Under the pieces are notes generated by a model. The model did no database searches. It saw nothing but the letters and a program-made list of their open reading frames with translations, and was not told the origin of the DNA. A stretch of DNA of 64,000 nucleotides, taken from NCBI GenBank assembly GCA_051881315.1, contig JBJEPQ010000019.1, positions 1 through 64,000 on the forward strand, given 5' to 3'. Source of the DNA: CAG-488 sp051881315. GTDB lineage: Bacteria > Bacillota > Clostridia > Oscillospirales > Acutalibacteraceae. The position numbers were made by a program, and so were the translations under genes. Shown piece after piece: positions 16,694 through 24,309 of the stretch (its first letter is position 1; every line of letters begins with the position of its first letter).

Positions 16694-17410
16694 TTATTTA
16701 CTCAAATTGCTTTCAGGCGTAATATTTTCATTAGTATAATCGTCAACGATTTTGCCGTCGCTTATTCTTATAACACGGTGGGCGGTCTCGGCGATAGAAT
16801 CGTCGTGGGTGATGAGAATTACCGTTCTGCCCTCAGCCCAAAGCTCGTTGATTATTCGCATTACTTCCTTGCCTGAGGTCGAGTCGAGATTTCCCGTAGG
16901 CTCATCGGCGAGGATAACGGGAGGCTTTGCCGCAACGGCACGGGCAATGGCAACTCTCTGTTGCTGACCGCCCGACATATGATTCGGCAGATGCTCCATT
17001 CGCTTTTCAAGTCCGACTCGTTTGAGCGCCTCGGTGGAAAGCCTGTGCCTTTCCTCGGCTTTCATTCCTCTGTAAATCAGCGGAAGCTCAACGTTTCCCT
17101 GAGCCGTGAGGCTCGGTATGAGGTTGAAGCCCTGGAAAATAAAGCCGATTTCACGGTTTCTGATACTGCTCAGCTCGTCGTCGTCCATATCGGAAACATC
17201 CTTGCCGTTGAGAATATATGTTCCGCTTGTCACAACGTCAAGCAGTCCGAGCATATTCATCAGCGTAGATTTGCCCGATCCGGAGTGACCGACGATCGCA
17301 ACGAAGTCACCCTGATCTATGCAAAGATCCACTCCGTCAAGCGCTCTGACCTCGTTTTCGCCCGGGTTGTATATTTTGTATGCGTTTTTCAGTTCAATAA
17401 GATGAGACAT
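16694..17410 (-). CDS. ABC transporter ATPase, LolD/MacB type
   Basis: A 238-residue ATPase of the MacB/LolD/FtsE branch: Walker A GHSGSGKST (about residue 38), Q-loop in FIFQGFNLIP, signature MSGGQQQR (about 142), Walker B ILADEPTGNLD (about 160) and switch histidine in ILITHD. Such proteins usually pair with an MacB-like permease, often to extrude peptides or to sense antibiotics. No permease or accessory gene lies on either side, so it is an orphan here. GAGGTAG precedes the ATG, and it has its own promoter. Confidence 0.88.
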   Translation of the reverse strand: MSHLIELKNAYKIYNPGENEVRALDGVDLCIDQGDFVAIVGHSGSGKSTLMNMLGLLDVVTSGTYILNGKDVSDMDDDELSSIRNREIGFIFQGFNLIPSLTAQGNVELPLIYRGMKAEERHRLSTEALKRVGLEKRMEHLPNHMSGGQQQRVAIARAVAAKPPVILADEPTGNLDSTSGKEVMRIINELWAEGRTVILITHDDSIAETAHRVIRISDGKIVDDYTNENITPESNLSK

Positions 17411-17443
17411 AGGCTACCTCGGATACTGTTTTTAATATAATGT

Positions 17444-17472
17444 ATTTTACCACAGACAAGCCGGTTTTTCAA
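17444..17472 (-). promoter_or_regulatory. Promoter of the LolD-like gene
   Basis: On the minus strand TTGAAA (17472-17467) and TAAAAT (17449-17444) are 17 bases apart, about 35 bases before the ATG. It is divergent from the xpt promoter at 17588. Confidence 0.65.
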
Positions 17473-17587
17473 TCAAAATGACTGAAGTGATTGTAAAAAA
17501 TATGTGAATAAAAATTAAATAATATTATTGTTGATTATAGACAAAAAGAAAGGGCGGAAAAGAAATATGATTTGTAGACGGAGAGTG

Positions 17588-17615
17588 TTGACAAATGTTA
17601 ATAATATGTTAAAAT
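17588..17615 (+). promoter_or_regulatory. Promoter of the xpt operon
   Basis: TTGACA (17588-17593) and TAAAAT (17610-17615) are 16 bases apart. The transcript would start near 17622 and enter the riboswitch. Confidence 0.8.
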
Positions 17616-17655
17616 ATAGTTGTTGTTAAGGAAATTTGCAACAAAAAACAATATC

Positions 17656-17725
17656 TTGCCGATATATTGCCGGATGAATGGCCCGGCAGTCTCTACGACA
17701 GTGCCGTAACTGTCTCTATTGGTGA
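17656..17725 (+). promoter_or_regulatory. Purine riboswitch aptamer, guanine/xanthine class
   Basis: Three-way junction as in Bacillus xpt: P1 TTGCCGAT (17656-17663) with ATTGGTGA (17718-17725); P2 GCCGG with CCGGC (17669-17673 and 17683-17687) closing a loop with GAATGG; J2/3 GTCTCTAC; P3 GACAG with CTGTC (17697-17701 and 17710-17714) closing a CCGTAA loop; and J3/1 CTAT. The base that pairs with the ligand is C at 17716, which marks the guanine class rather than adenine (U). The P2 loop is slightly longer than consensus. Confidence 0.9.
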
Positions 17726-17727
17726 AA

Positions 17728-17786
17728 GATCTGCGGTGATTTGCGGATCTGTCTCTCGGCAGTAGGGATCATCCCGCTGCTTATTT
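17728..17786 (+). terminator. Expression platform of the purine riboswitch
   Basis: Two hairpins follow the aptamer: AGATCTGC/GCGGATCT at about 17728-17750, and a terminator-like hairpin GCAG-GGGA/TCCC-CTGC at 17759-17780 followed by TTATTTTATTTT. Ligand binding would favour termination before xpt. Confidence 0.75.
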
Positions 17787-17805
17787 TATTTTGGAGGACT
17801 TTGAA

Positions 17806-18381
17806 ATGCAGCTTCTGGAAGAAAGAATTGTTAAAGACGGAAAGGTTTTTCCGGGTAATGTTCTGAAAGTTGACAGTTTTCTTAATCACCAGGTAGACGT
17901 AGAGCTGATCAATGAGATCGGCAAGGAATTTCACAGACTTTTTAAGGACTGCGGAGTGAACAAGATCTTTACGATCGAGGCGTCCGGCATCGGTATCGCC
18001 TGCATCACTGCGCAGTATTTTCATGTCCCGGTTGTCTTTGCGAAAAAGACTCTGGGCAAAAATATTGCCGCCGATGTTTATTCGACGCCTATAAAATCCT
18101 TTACCCACGGCAAAACTTATGATGTAATAGTATCGCAGGAATTTCTTAATGAAAACGACAAAATTCTCATAATTGACGATTTCCTCGCTCAGGGCTGTGC
18201 TCTTAACGGTCTTATCCGCCTTATCAAATCGGCGGGAGCGGAAATTGTCGGAGCAGGAATAGTTATCGAAAAAGCGTTTCAGCAGGGCGGAGATATGATC
18301 CGCAGCGAGGGTATCCGTGTTGAATCGCTTGCCCGTATCGCCTCAATGACGGACGACGGAAAGATAACCTTCTGTGACTAA
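17806..18381 (+). CDS. xpt: Xanthine phosphoribosyltransferase
   Basis: A 191-residue purine PRTase of the Xpt type (family length about 190-194). The PRPP-binding loop is ILIIDDFLAQGCAL (about residues 123-136), and the N-terminal hood carries VFPGNVLKVDSFLNHQVD, typical of Xpt. It converts xanthine to XMP, feeding GMP synthesis. The ATG at 17806 follows GGAGG by six bases. Position behind a guanine-class riboswitch is the classical arrangement of Firmicutes, and the downstream nucleoside importer shows a shared purine-salvage role. Confidence 0.96.
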   Translation: MQLLEERIVKDGKVFPGNVLKVDSFLNHQVDVELINEIGKEFHRLFKDCGVNKIFTIEASGIGIACITAQYFHVPVVFAKKTLGKNIAADVYSTPIKSFTHGKTYDVIVSQEFLNENDKILIIDDFLAQGCALNGLIRLIKSAGAEIVGAGIVIEKAFQQGGDMIRSEGIRVESLARIASMTDDGKITFCD

Positions 18382-18429
18382 ATTTGGTAGCAAAAATTGC
18401 TATATATTAAAAATTTGGAGGAAGAACAC

Positions 18430-19677
18430 ATGAAAAAGATTCTCGCAATTCTCATGGCTATTGCTATGGTCTTTTCTTTCGCTGCTTGCGGCACAAAGAA
18501 AGACGGCGGCGACACCGAGAAGAAACTCAAGGTAGGATTTATTTTCCTGCACGATGAGAACTCAACCTATGACAACAACTTCCTTACTGGTGCTGAAGAA
18601 GCATGTAAGAAGCTTGGTGTCGAGATGATCACAAAGAAGAACATTCCTGAGCAGAACGCTTGCTACGATGCAGCTGCCGAGCTTGTTGACAGCGGATGCA
18701 GCATCATCTTCGCAGACAGCTTCGGTCATGAGGATTTCATGATAAAGGCTGCTAAGGACTTCACAGACGTTCAGTTCTGCCACGCAACCGGTACAAAGGC
18801 TCACACAGAGAACCTTCCCAACTTCCATAACGCTTTCGCTTCAATCTACGAGGGCCGCTATCTTGCAGGCGTTGCCGCAGGTCTCAAGCTCAACGAGATG
18901 ATCGCAGCCGGCAAGTTCAAGGCTGAGGAAGCAAAGATGGGTTATGTCGGCGCATTCACATATGCAGAGGTTATCTCAGGTTACACCGCTTTCTACCTTG
19001 GTGCAAAGTCAGTTTGCCCGACCGTTACAATGGATGTTTCGTTCACCGGTTCATGGTATGACGAGACTCTTGAGAAGGAAGCTGCAAACACCCTCATTCA
19101 GAAGGGCTGTAAGCTCATCAGCCAGCACGCTGACTCAATGGGCGCTCCGACAGCTTGTGAGACAGCAGGTATTCCGAACGTTTCCTACAACGGAAGCACC
19201 GTTTCACAGTGCCCGAACACCTTCATCGTTTCTTCCAGAATCAACTGGGAGCCGTACTTCGAGTACATGATCAAGTGCGTTCAGGACGGCAAGGCTATCG
19301 ACACAGACTGGACAGGCAATCTCGGAACAGGTTCAGTTGTTCTTACCGAAGTAAACGGCAAGGCTGCTGCCGCAAACACTCAGGCTGAGCTTGATAAGGT
19401 TAAGGCTCAGTTCGACGCAGGCACACTTCATGTATTTGATGTGAACAATTTCACAGTTACTGTTGACGCTGAAAAGAAGCTTAACGTCAACGCTAAGGTT
19501 GATGCTAACGGTCACCTCACAAACTATATGGCAGACGTTGATACCGACGCTAACTACACCGCCGATACAGAGGTTGTTAAGGACGGTTACTTCCACGAGT
19601 CCGAATTCCGTTCAGCTCCGTATTTCGATGTACAGATCGACGGTATTACTCTTCTTAATTTTGACTACGGTGACTAA
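18430..19677 (+). CDS. BMP-family nucleoside-binding lipoprotein
   Basis: A 415-residue periplasmic-type binding protein of the BMP (Med/TmpC/PnrA) family. It has a lipoprotein signal: MKK, a hydrophobic core and a lipobox ending at Cys (FSFAAC, about residue 20). The mature part has the family's two lobes with GFIFLHDENS and YVGAFTYAEVISGYTAF. These proteins bind purine nucleosides in the extracytoplasmic space. The ATG at 18430 follows TTGGAGG. It lies 48 bases after xpt and is separated from the ATPase gene by a hairpin, which may allow more binding protein than transporter to be made. Confidence 0.92.
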   Translation: MKKILAILMAIAMVFSFAACGTKKDGGDTEKKLKVGFIFLHDENSTYDNNFLTGAEEACKKLGVEMITKKNIPEQNACYDAAAELVDSGCSIIFADSFGHEDFMIKAAKDFTDVQFCHATGTKAHTENLPNFHNAFASIYEGRYLAGVAAGLKLNEMIAAGKFKAEEAKMGYVGAFTYAEVISGYTAFYLGAKSVCPTVTMDVSFTGSWYDETLEKEAANTLIQKGCKLISQHADSMGAPTACETAGIPNVSYNGSTVSQCPNTFIVSSRINWEPYFEYMIKCVQDGKAIDTDWTGNLGTGSVVLTEVNGKAAAANTQAELDKVKAQFDAGTLHVFDVNNFTVTVDAEKKLNVNAKVDANGHLTNYMADVDTDANYTADTEVVKDGYFHESEFRSAPYFDVQIDGITLLNFDYGD

Positions 19678-19698
19678 ATAGGAAGAACTTTATTTATG

Positions 19699-19725
19699 GG
19701 CGGAGCCTTAAAAGCTCCGCCTTGG
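19699..19725 (+). terminator. Internal terminator-like hairpin after the binding protein
   Basis: GGCGGAGC (19699-19706) pairs perfectly with GCTCCGCC (19714-19721) and is followed by TTGGTTGGTTTT. It lies inside a probable operon and could act as a partial terminator or as a 3' stabiliser for the lipoprotein message. Confidence 0.65.
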
Positions 19726-19820
19726 TTGGTTTTATAATTATCTGTTTTATTATGAAAAATACGTTAAAACTAAAAATCGGTTTAACATATTTTTGACAAT
19801 AAAAATTTGGAGGGCATAAG

Positions 19821-21359
19821 GTGAGTACACAGGTTGCTATTGAACTTAAAAACATTACAAAGACCTTTGGCTCTGTTGTCGCCAACAAGGACGTCAACCT
19901 CACCGTCAACAGGGGAGAGATCCTCTCGATTCTCGGTGAGAACGGAAGCGGTAAAACAACGCTGATGAATATGATATCGGGTATCTATTTCCCGGATCAC
20001 GGTCAGATCTTTGTTGACGGTAAAGAGGTCGTTATCAGATCGCCCAAGGACGCTTTTGATTTGAAGATCGGAATGATCCACCAGCATTTCAAGCTTGTTG
20101 ATGTCTTTTCGGCGGCGGAAAATATCGTTCTCGGCTATGACGACGGCAGATTTAATATGAAAAAGTCCGCGGAAAAAATCCAGGAGATTCTTGACCGTTA
20201 CGGCTTCGAGCTTGATCTTAACAAAAAGATATATCAGATGTCTGTCTCCGAAAAGCAGACGGTCGAGATCGTCAAGGTGCTTTACAGGGGTGCTGATATC
20301 CTGATTCTTGACGAGCCGACTGCCGTTCTCACTCCTCAGGAGACGGAGAAGCTTTTCAACGTTCTGCGAAATATGCGCCGGGACGACAAGTCCATCATCA
20401 TTATCACGCATAAGCTCAACGAGGTTATGGAGATTTCCGACAAGGTCGCCGTTCTCAGAAAAGGTGAGTATATCGGCACGGTCAACACCTCGGAGACTAC
20501 GGAATCCGTTCTTACCGAAATGATGGTCGGCAAGAAGATTGACCTCAACATCGAGAGGACAGAGGTGGAGAATAAAGAGGACAGGCTCATCGTCAACAAT
20601 ATGTGCTATGTCAACCGTGACGGAGTTAAGGTGCTCAACCATGTTTCTTTCACCGCAAAGTCGGGCGAAATCCTCGGTATCGCAGGTATTGCTGGAAGCG
20701 GACAGCGTGAATTGCTTGAGTCGATCGCAGGTCTTCGTCACCTTACCCACGGCTCAATTCTCTACAATAATGCAAAGACAGGCAAGCAGGACAATCTCAG
20801 AGACAAAACTCCCGTGCAGATCAGGGAGCTTGGAATCAGACTTTCCTTTGTCCCCGAGGACAGACTCGGTATGGGACTTGTCGGCAATATGGACATCGTT
20901 GATAATATGATGCTCAGAAGCTACAAGAAGGGTAAAACCGCTTTCCTTGAAAAGAAAGAGCCGAGAGACCTTGCAGAAAAGATTATAGACGAGCTTGAGG
21001 TTGTCACTCCGAGCGTGAACACTCCCGTTCGCCGTCTTTCGGGCGGTAACGTTCAGAAGGTTCTTGTCGGACGTGAAATTGCCGCTTCACCGACAGTTCT
21101 TATGGCGGCATATCCCGTCCGAGGACTTGATATCAACTCATCTTACCTTATTTATAACCTGCTCAATGAGCAGAAGCAGAAAGGCGTTGCCGTCATTTTT
21201 GTCGGTGAGGATCTTGACGTTCTCCTTGAACTTTGCGACAGAATTGTTGTTATCAGCTCAGGTCAGATCTCCGATATCGTTGACGCAAGAACGGCAACTA
21301 AAGAGCAGCTCGGTCTGCTTATGACTAAATCGAAGGGAGACAGCGACGATGACAAATAA
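19821..21359 (+). CDS. Nucleoside ABC transporter ATPase (two ATPase domains)
   Basis: The 512-residue protein contains two ABC domains in tandem, as in NupO/YufO and sugar importers such as RbsA. Domain 1 has Walker A GENGSGKTT (about residue 38) and the signature region SVSEKQTVE, with Walker B ILDEPTAVLTP. Domain 2 has GIAGSGQRE and LSGGNVQKV near residue 400; the usual DEPT of Walker B is AAYPVRGLD, an altered form that is normal for the BMP-linked family. It energises import through the two following permeases. It starts with GTG after TTGGAGGG. Confidence 0.93.
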   Translation: MSTQVAIELKNITKTFGSVVANKDVNLTVNRGEILSILGENGSGKTTLMNMISGIYFPDHGQIFVDGKEVVIRSPKDAFDLKIGMIHQHFKLVDVFSAAENIVLGYDDGRFNMKKSAEKIQEILDRYGFELDLNKKIYQMSVSEKQTVEIVKVLYRGADILILDEPTAVLTPQETEKLFNVLRNMRRDDKSIIIITHKLNEVMEISDKVAVLRKGEYIGTVNTSETTESVLTEMMVGKKIDLNIERTEVENKEDRLIVNNMCYVNRDGVKVLNHVSFTAKSGEILGIAGIAGSGQRELLESIAGLRHLTHGSILYNNAKTGKQDNLRDKTPVQIRELGIRLSFVPEDRLGMGLVGNMDIVDNMMLRSYKKGKTAFLEKKEPRDLAEKIIDELEVVTPSVNTPVRRLSGGNVQKVLVGREIAASPTVLMAAYPVRGLDINSSYLIYNLLNEQKQKGVAVIFVGEDLDVLLELCDRIVVISSGQISDIVDARTATKEQLGLLMTKSKGDSDDDK

Positions 21360-22455
21360 TCCGTCAAAGGTTCATGAGCCTTTGTTTCATATCATCAAGC
21401 GCACGGCAATGCCCAAGTGGCAGAGCTGGGTTGTGCGTATCGTTTCCGTTTTGGCGGCTCTTGTTGTTTGCGGTGTTGTTACCGTCCTCCTGACGGGCGA
21501 GGATCCCATTCAGGTTTATGTCAAGATGGTCGAGGGCGCTATCGGTACAGAGAGAAGAATCTGGACTCTTGCACAGAACACGGCGATGCTTCTTTGCGTT
21601 GCCTTGGCGGTTACTCCGGCTTTCAAAATGAAATTCTGGAACATCGGAGCCGAGGGACAGGTGCTTGCAGGAGGTCTTGCAACGGCGGCCTGTATGATAT
21701 TCCTTAACGATAAGCTTTCACCGGTTCTGCTGATACTTGTTATGCTTGTTGTCAGCGTTGCCGCAGGCGCAATTTGGGGACTTATTCCGGCGTTCTTCAA
21801 GGCGCATTGGAACACAAACGAAACCCTGTTCACTCTTATGATGAACTATATCGCAATGTGTATAGTTTCGTATTTTTCTTATGAATGGTCGGTTCCCAAG
21901 GGATCGGGACACATCGGCGTTATCAATGACGCAACCGAGGCAGGCTGGCTTCCGTCGATCGGCGGCAAGGCTTACCTTTGCAACATTCTTGTTGTTGCGG
22001 CGCTCACGGTGTTTATGTATATTTACCTCAAATACAGCAAGCACGGTTATGAAATTTCCGTTGTCGGCGAGAGTGAAAACACGGCGAAGTACATCGGAAT
22101 AAACGTTAAAAAAGTTATTCTCAGAACGATGCTTCTTTCGGGCGCACTCTGCGGAATTGCAGGATTCTTGCTTGTCAGCGGAACGGATCACACCGTCAAC
22201 CGTGACACGGCAGGCGGCAGGGGATTTACGGCGATCATGGTTTCATGGCTTGCAAAGTTTGATCCGCTTTATATGATACTTACTTCACTCCTTATTGTTT
22301 TTCTCCAGAGAGGAGCGGGCGAGATTTCGACGAGCTTCGGTCTCAACGATTCTTTCTCGGAGATCATTACGGGAATTATTATTTTCTTCATCATCGGCAG
22401 CGAATTTTTCGTTAATTATCAGCTTAAATTCCGTGAGAAGGAGGCGAACAAATAA
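21349..22455 (+). CDS. Nucleoside ABC transporter permease, NupP/YufP type
   Basis: A 368-residue integral membrane protein of the BPD_transp_2 family with about eight to ten helices. Visible family features are the motif GAEGQVLAGG (about residue 100), where the permease docks on the ATPase, and KYSKHGYEISVVGESENTAKYIGIN (about residues 225-250). It overlaps the ATPase gene by 11 bases and the next permease by one base, a tightly coupled import unit. The substrate, purine nucleosides, is inferred from the BMP protein and xpt. Confidence 0.93.
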   Translation: MTNNPSKVHEPLFHIIKRTAMPKWQSWVVRIVSVLAALVVCGVVTVLLTGEDPIQVYVKMVEGAIGTERRIWTLAQNTAMLLCVALAVTPAFKMKFWNIGAEGQVLAGGLATAACMIFLNDKLSPVLLILVMLVVSVAAGAIWGLIPAFFKAHWNTNETLFTLMMNYIAMCIVSYFSYEWSVPKGSGHIGVINDATEAGWLPSIGGKAYLCNILVVAALTVFMYIYLKYSKHGYEISVVGESENTAKYIGINVKKVILRTMLLSGALCGIAGFLLVSGTDHTVNRDTAGGRGFTAIMVSWLAKFDPLYMILTSLLIVFLQRGAGEISTSFGLNDSFSEIITGIIIFFIIGSEFFVNYQLKFREKEANK

Positions 22456-23432
22456 TGTTAGTTGCGTTTATTCAGCGTGCAGTCGTTCAGGGTATTCCTC
22501 TTTTGTTCGGCTCAACGGGCGAAATCCTTACCGAAAAGAGCGGTAACCTCAATCTCGGTACGGCGGGAGTTATGTATGTCGGCGGAATTACGGGAGTTAT
22601 CGGAGCTTTCCTCTATGAGCAGAATGCGGCTCAGATGAACACCTTCCTGACAATTCTTATTCCGATCCTTTCTTCTATTCTCGGTTCGCTTTTCATGGGA
22701 CTTATCTATGCTTTTCTTACGGTTACGCTCCGTGCAAACCAGAACGTTACCGGTCTTGCGCTCACAACCTTCGGAGTCGGCTTCGGTAACTTCTTCGGCG
22801 GCTCGCTCATTAAGCTCACGGACAGCGATGTTCCGTCTGTTACACTTTCTGCAACGAGTCTCGCATTTAAAAAGGGACTTCCGTTTGCCGATAAGCTCGG
22901 CTGGTTCGGAGAGGTTTTCCTCTCATACAGCTTCCTTGCCTATGCCGCAATAGCTATCGCTATCATCGTTTCGGTTTATTTCAACCGTACTCGTTCGGGA
23001 CTTAATCTCCGTGCGGTCGGTGAAAATCCGGCAACTGCGGACGCCGCAGGTATCAATGTCGGCAGATACAAGTATGTTTCGATCTGTCTCGGCAGTATAA
23101 TTGCAGGCTTCGGCGGACTTTACTATGTTATGGACTATGCCTGCGGAGTTTGGTCAAACAACGCATTTGGCGACAGAGGATGGCTTGCAATCGCACTCGT
23201 TATCTTCGCTATCTGGAGACCTAATTTCAGCATCATCGGTTCAATCCTGTTCGGCGGACTTTTTATCATTCACAACTATATTCCGAATCTCAGCATGAGC
23301 GATCAGGAGCTTTTCAAAATGACGCCGTACCTTGTTACGATCATTGTTCTTGTTGTAATCAGTATGCTCAAGAAGAGGGAGTTCCAGCCGCCGGAGAGTT
23401 TGGGACTGTCATACTTCCGTGAAGACCGATGA
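22455..23432 (+). CDS. Nucleoside ABC transporter permease, NupQ/YufQ type
   Basis: The 325-residue partner permease has about eight hydrophobic helices and the family block LTEKSGNLNLGTAGVMYVG (about residues 26-45) followed later by RTRSGLNLRAVGENPATADAAGIN. Its ATG overlaps the stop of the preceding permease (TAATG). With the lipoprotein, ATPase and first permease it completes a four-part BMP/ABC nucleoside importer like Bacillus NupNOPQ. Confidence 0.93.
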   Translation: MLVAFIQRAVVQGIPLLFGSTGEILTEKSGNLNLGTAGVMYVGGITGVIGAFLYEQNAAQMNTFLTILIPILSSILGSLFMGLIYAFLTVTLRANQNVTGLALTTFGVGFGNFFGGSLIKLTDSDVPSVTLSATSLAFKKGLPFADKLGWFGEVFLSYSFLAYAAIAIAIIVSVYFNRTRSGLNLRAVGENPATADAAGINVGRYKYVSICLGSIIAGFGGLYYVMDYACGVWSNNAFGDRGWLAIALVIFAIWRPNFSIIGSILFGGLFIIHNYIPNLSMSDQELFKMTPYLVTIIVLVVISMLKKREFQPPESLGLSYFREDR

Positions 23433-23447
23433 GGATTGTTTATTTCG

Positions 23448-23596
23448 GCGAATAAGGAATTTTTTGCGGTTCGACGTACCTGTGTACGCCATCACCGCAA
23501 GAAAATCCCTTCTTCATCCGAACTAAAGCAATCCTGAGAAAATTGTTTTTCTGCGAATAAGGAATTTTTTACGGTTCGACGTACCTATGTACGCCA
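23448..23596 (+). repeat. Two direct copies of a 44-bp hairpin repeat
   Basis: The segments 23448-23491 and 23553-23596 are nearly identical (two substitutions), 105 bases apart. Each begins GCGAATAAGGAATTTTTT and contains CGTAC/GTACG; in the first copy the flanks TTGCGGT and ACCGCAA close a larger hairpin. They lie after the ABC permease and may serve as terminators or be remnants of a dispersed repeat. The rest of 23433-23722 holds no gene that I can see. Confidence 0.75.
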
Positions 23597-23722
23597 GTCT
23601 CGGGAAAAATCAATAATACACAGATTCGTTTTTTACTTATTGTTAAAACGCATACACCATTTTGTATAAACTGTTTACTTGTTTGGCAAAAAGGGTTTTT
23701 CAGAAATTTTATTTCAAAACCC

Positions 23723-23751
23723 TTTACAAAACCGCTTTCGGGTGGTATAAT
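23723..23751 (+). promoter_or_regulatory. Promoter of rpsO-pnp
   Basis: TTTACA (23723-23728), a 17-base spacer and a perfect TATAAT (23746-23751). The start near 23758 gives a leader of about 100 bases before rpsO. Confidence 0.88.
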
Positions 23752-23779
23752 AATAACGTTGTGTTTCCGCTTTCTCGGA

Positions 23780-23818
23780 TTACGGGTTATACCGCAATGC
23801 GGTCTTCACCTGCCGTAA
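23780..23818 (+). promoter_or_regulatory. Structured rpsO leader, candidate S15 autoregulatory site
   Basis: TTACGG (23780-23785) pairs with CCGTAA (23813-23818), enclosing a second perfect stem ACCGC/GCGGT (23791-23803) with a three-base loop. S15 is known to bind structured leaders of its own message in many bacteria, with unrelated shapes in different phyla. Autoregulation here is inference from position and structure. Confidence 0.55.
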
Positions 23819-23859
23819 CCTGGGAGGTCGGCGCAAAAAATATAAATGAGGTGAAAATT

Positions 23860-24123
23860 ATGACACAGGCAGAAAAGCAGGCTATCATGGCCGAGTATGC
23901 TCTTCACGAGGGCGACACAGGTTCACCCGAAGTACAGATCGCTGTTCTCACAAAGAGAATTAACGACCTTACTGAGCATCTCAAGACTCACAAGAAGGAT
24001 CACCACTCAAGAAGAGGTCTTCTGAAGATGGTTGGTCACAGACGTAACCTTCTTGCATATTTGCAGAAAGTTGATATCGAAAGATATCGTTCTATCATTG
24101 CAAGACTCGGTATTCGTAAATAA
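23860..24123 (+). CDS. rpsO: Ribosomal protein S15
   Basis: An 87-residue S15, the standard size. Signatures of the 16S rRNA-binding four-helix protein are present: HEGDTGSPEVQIAVLT (about residues 16-31), HLKTHKKDHHSRRGLL (about 38-53) and the terminal YRSIIARLGIRK. It binds the central domain of 16S rRNA early in 30S assembly. The ATG at 23860 follows GAGGTG. It is followed by pnp in the order known from many bacteria. Confidence 0.98.
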   Translation: MTQAEKQAIMAEYALHEGDTGSPEVQIAVLTKRINDLTEHLKTHKKDHHSRRGLLKMVGHRRNLLAYLQKVDIERYRSIIARLGIRK

Positions 24124-24134
24124 TTTCGGCTTTA

Positions 24135-24168
24135 TGAGGCAGACAGCATTTTCTTACTGTCTGCCTCA
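24135..24168 (+). terminator. Strong hairpin after rpsO
   Basis: A perfect 12-bp stem TGAGGCAGACAG (24135-24146) with CTGTCTGCCTCA (24157-24168) follows the stop by 11 bases. No T run follows, so it is more likely a partial stop or a 3'-end stabiliser for the rpsO message than a full terminator. Confidence 0.6.
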
Positions 24169-24196
24169 GTGTCGGTTATTTGAAATGCATCTATTT

Positions 24197-24277
24197 GTCG
24201 GGCAGCTTATTGGTTTTAGCAGTGAATCGACAGCTTGAAGCTCAAACTGCGGATTTATTGCTAAATCCTTGCCCGAC
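24197..24277 (+). promoter_or_regulatory. Long stem-loop in the pnp leader, candidate PNPase autoregulatory site
   Basis: GTCGGGC (24197-24203) pairs with GCCCGAC (24271-24277); farther in, GGTTTTAGCA (24212-24221) pairs with TGCTAAATCC (24259-24268) with one mismatch, and smaller pairs close the top. In Escherichia coli a double-stranded rpsO-pnp leader is cut by RNase III and then degraded by PNPase as autocontrol. The equivalent here is inference. Confidence 0.55.
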
Positions 24278-24309
24278 GTAGAAATAAATTTTACAGAGAG
24301 GTATAAACA

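Noticed and set aside
21100..21130. Missing DEPT in the second ATPase domain of the nucleoside transporter as a defect
   Set aside because: The altered Walker B (YPVRGLD) occurs in the second domain of BMP-linked ATPases and is a family trait.
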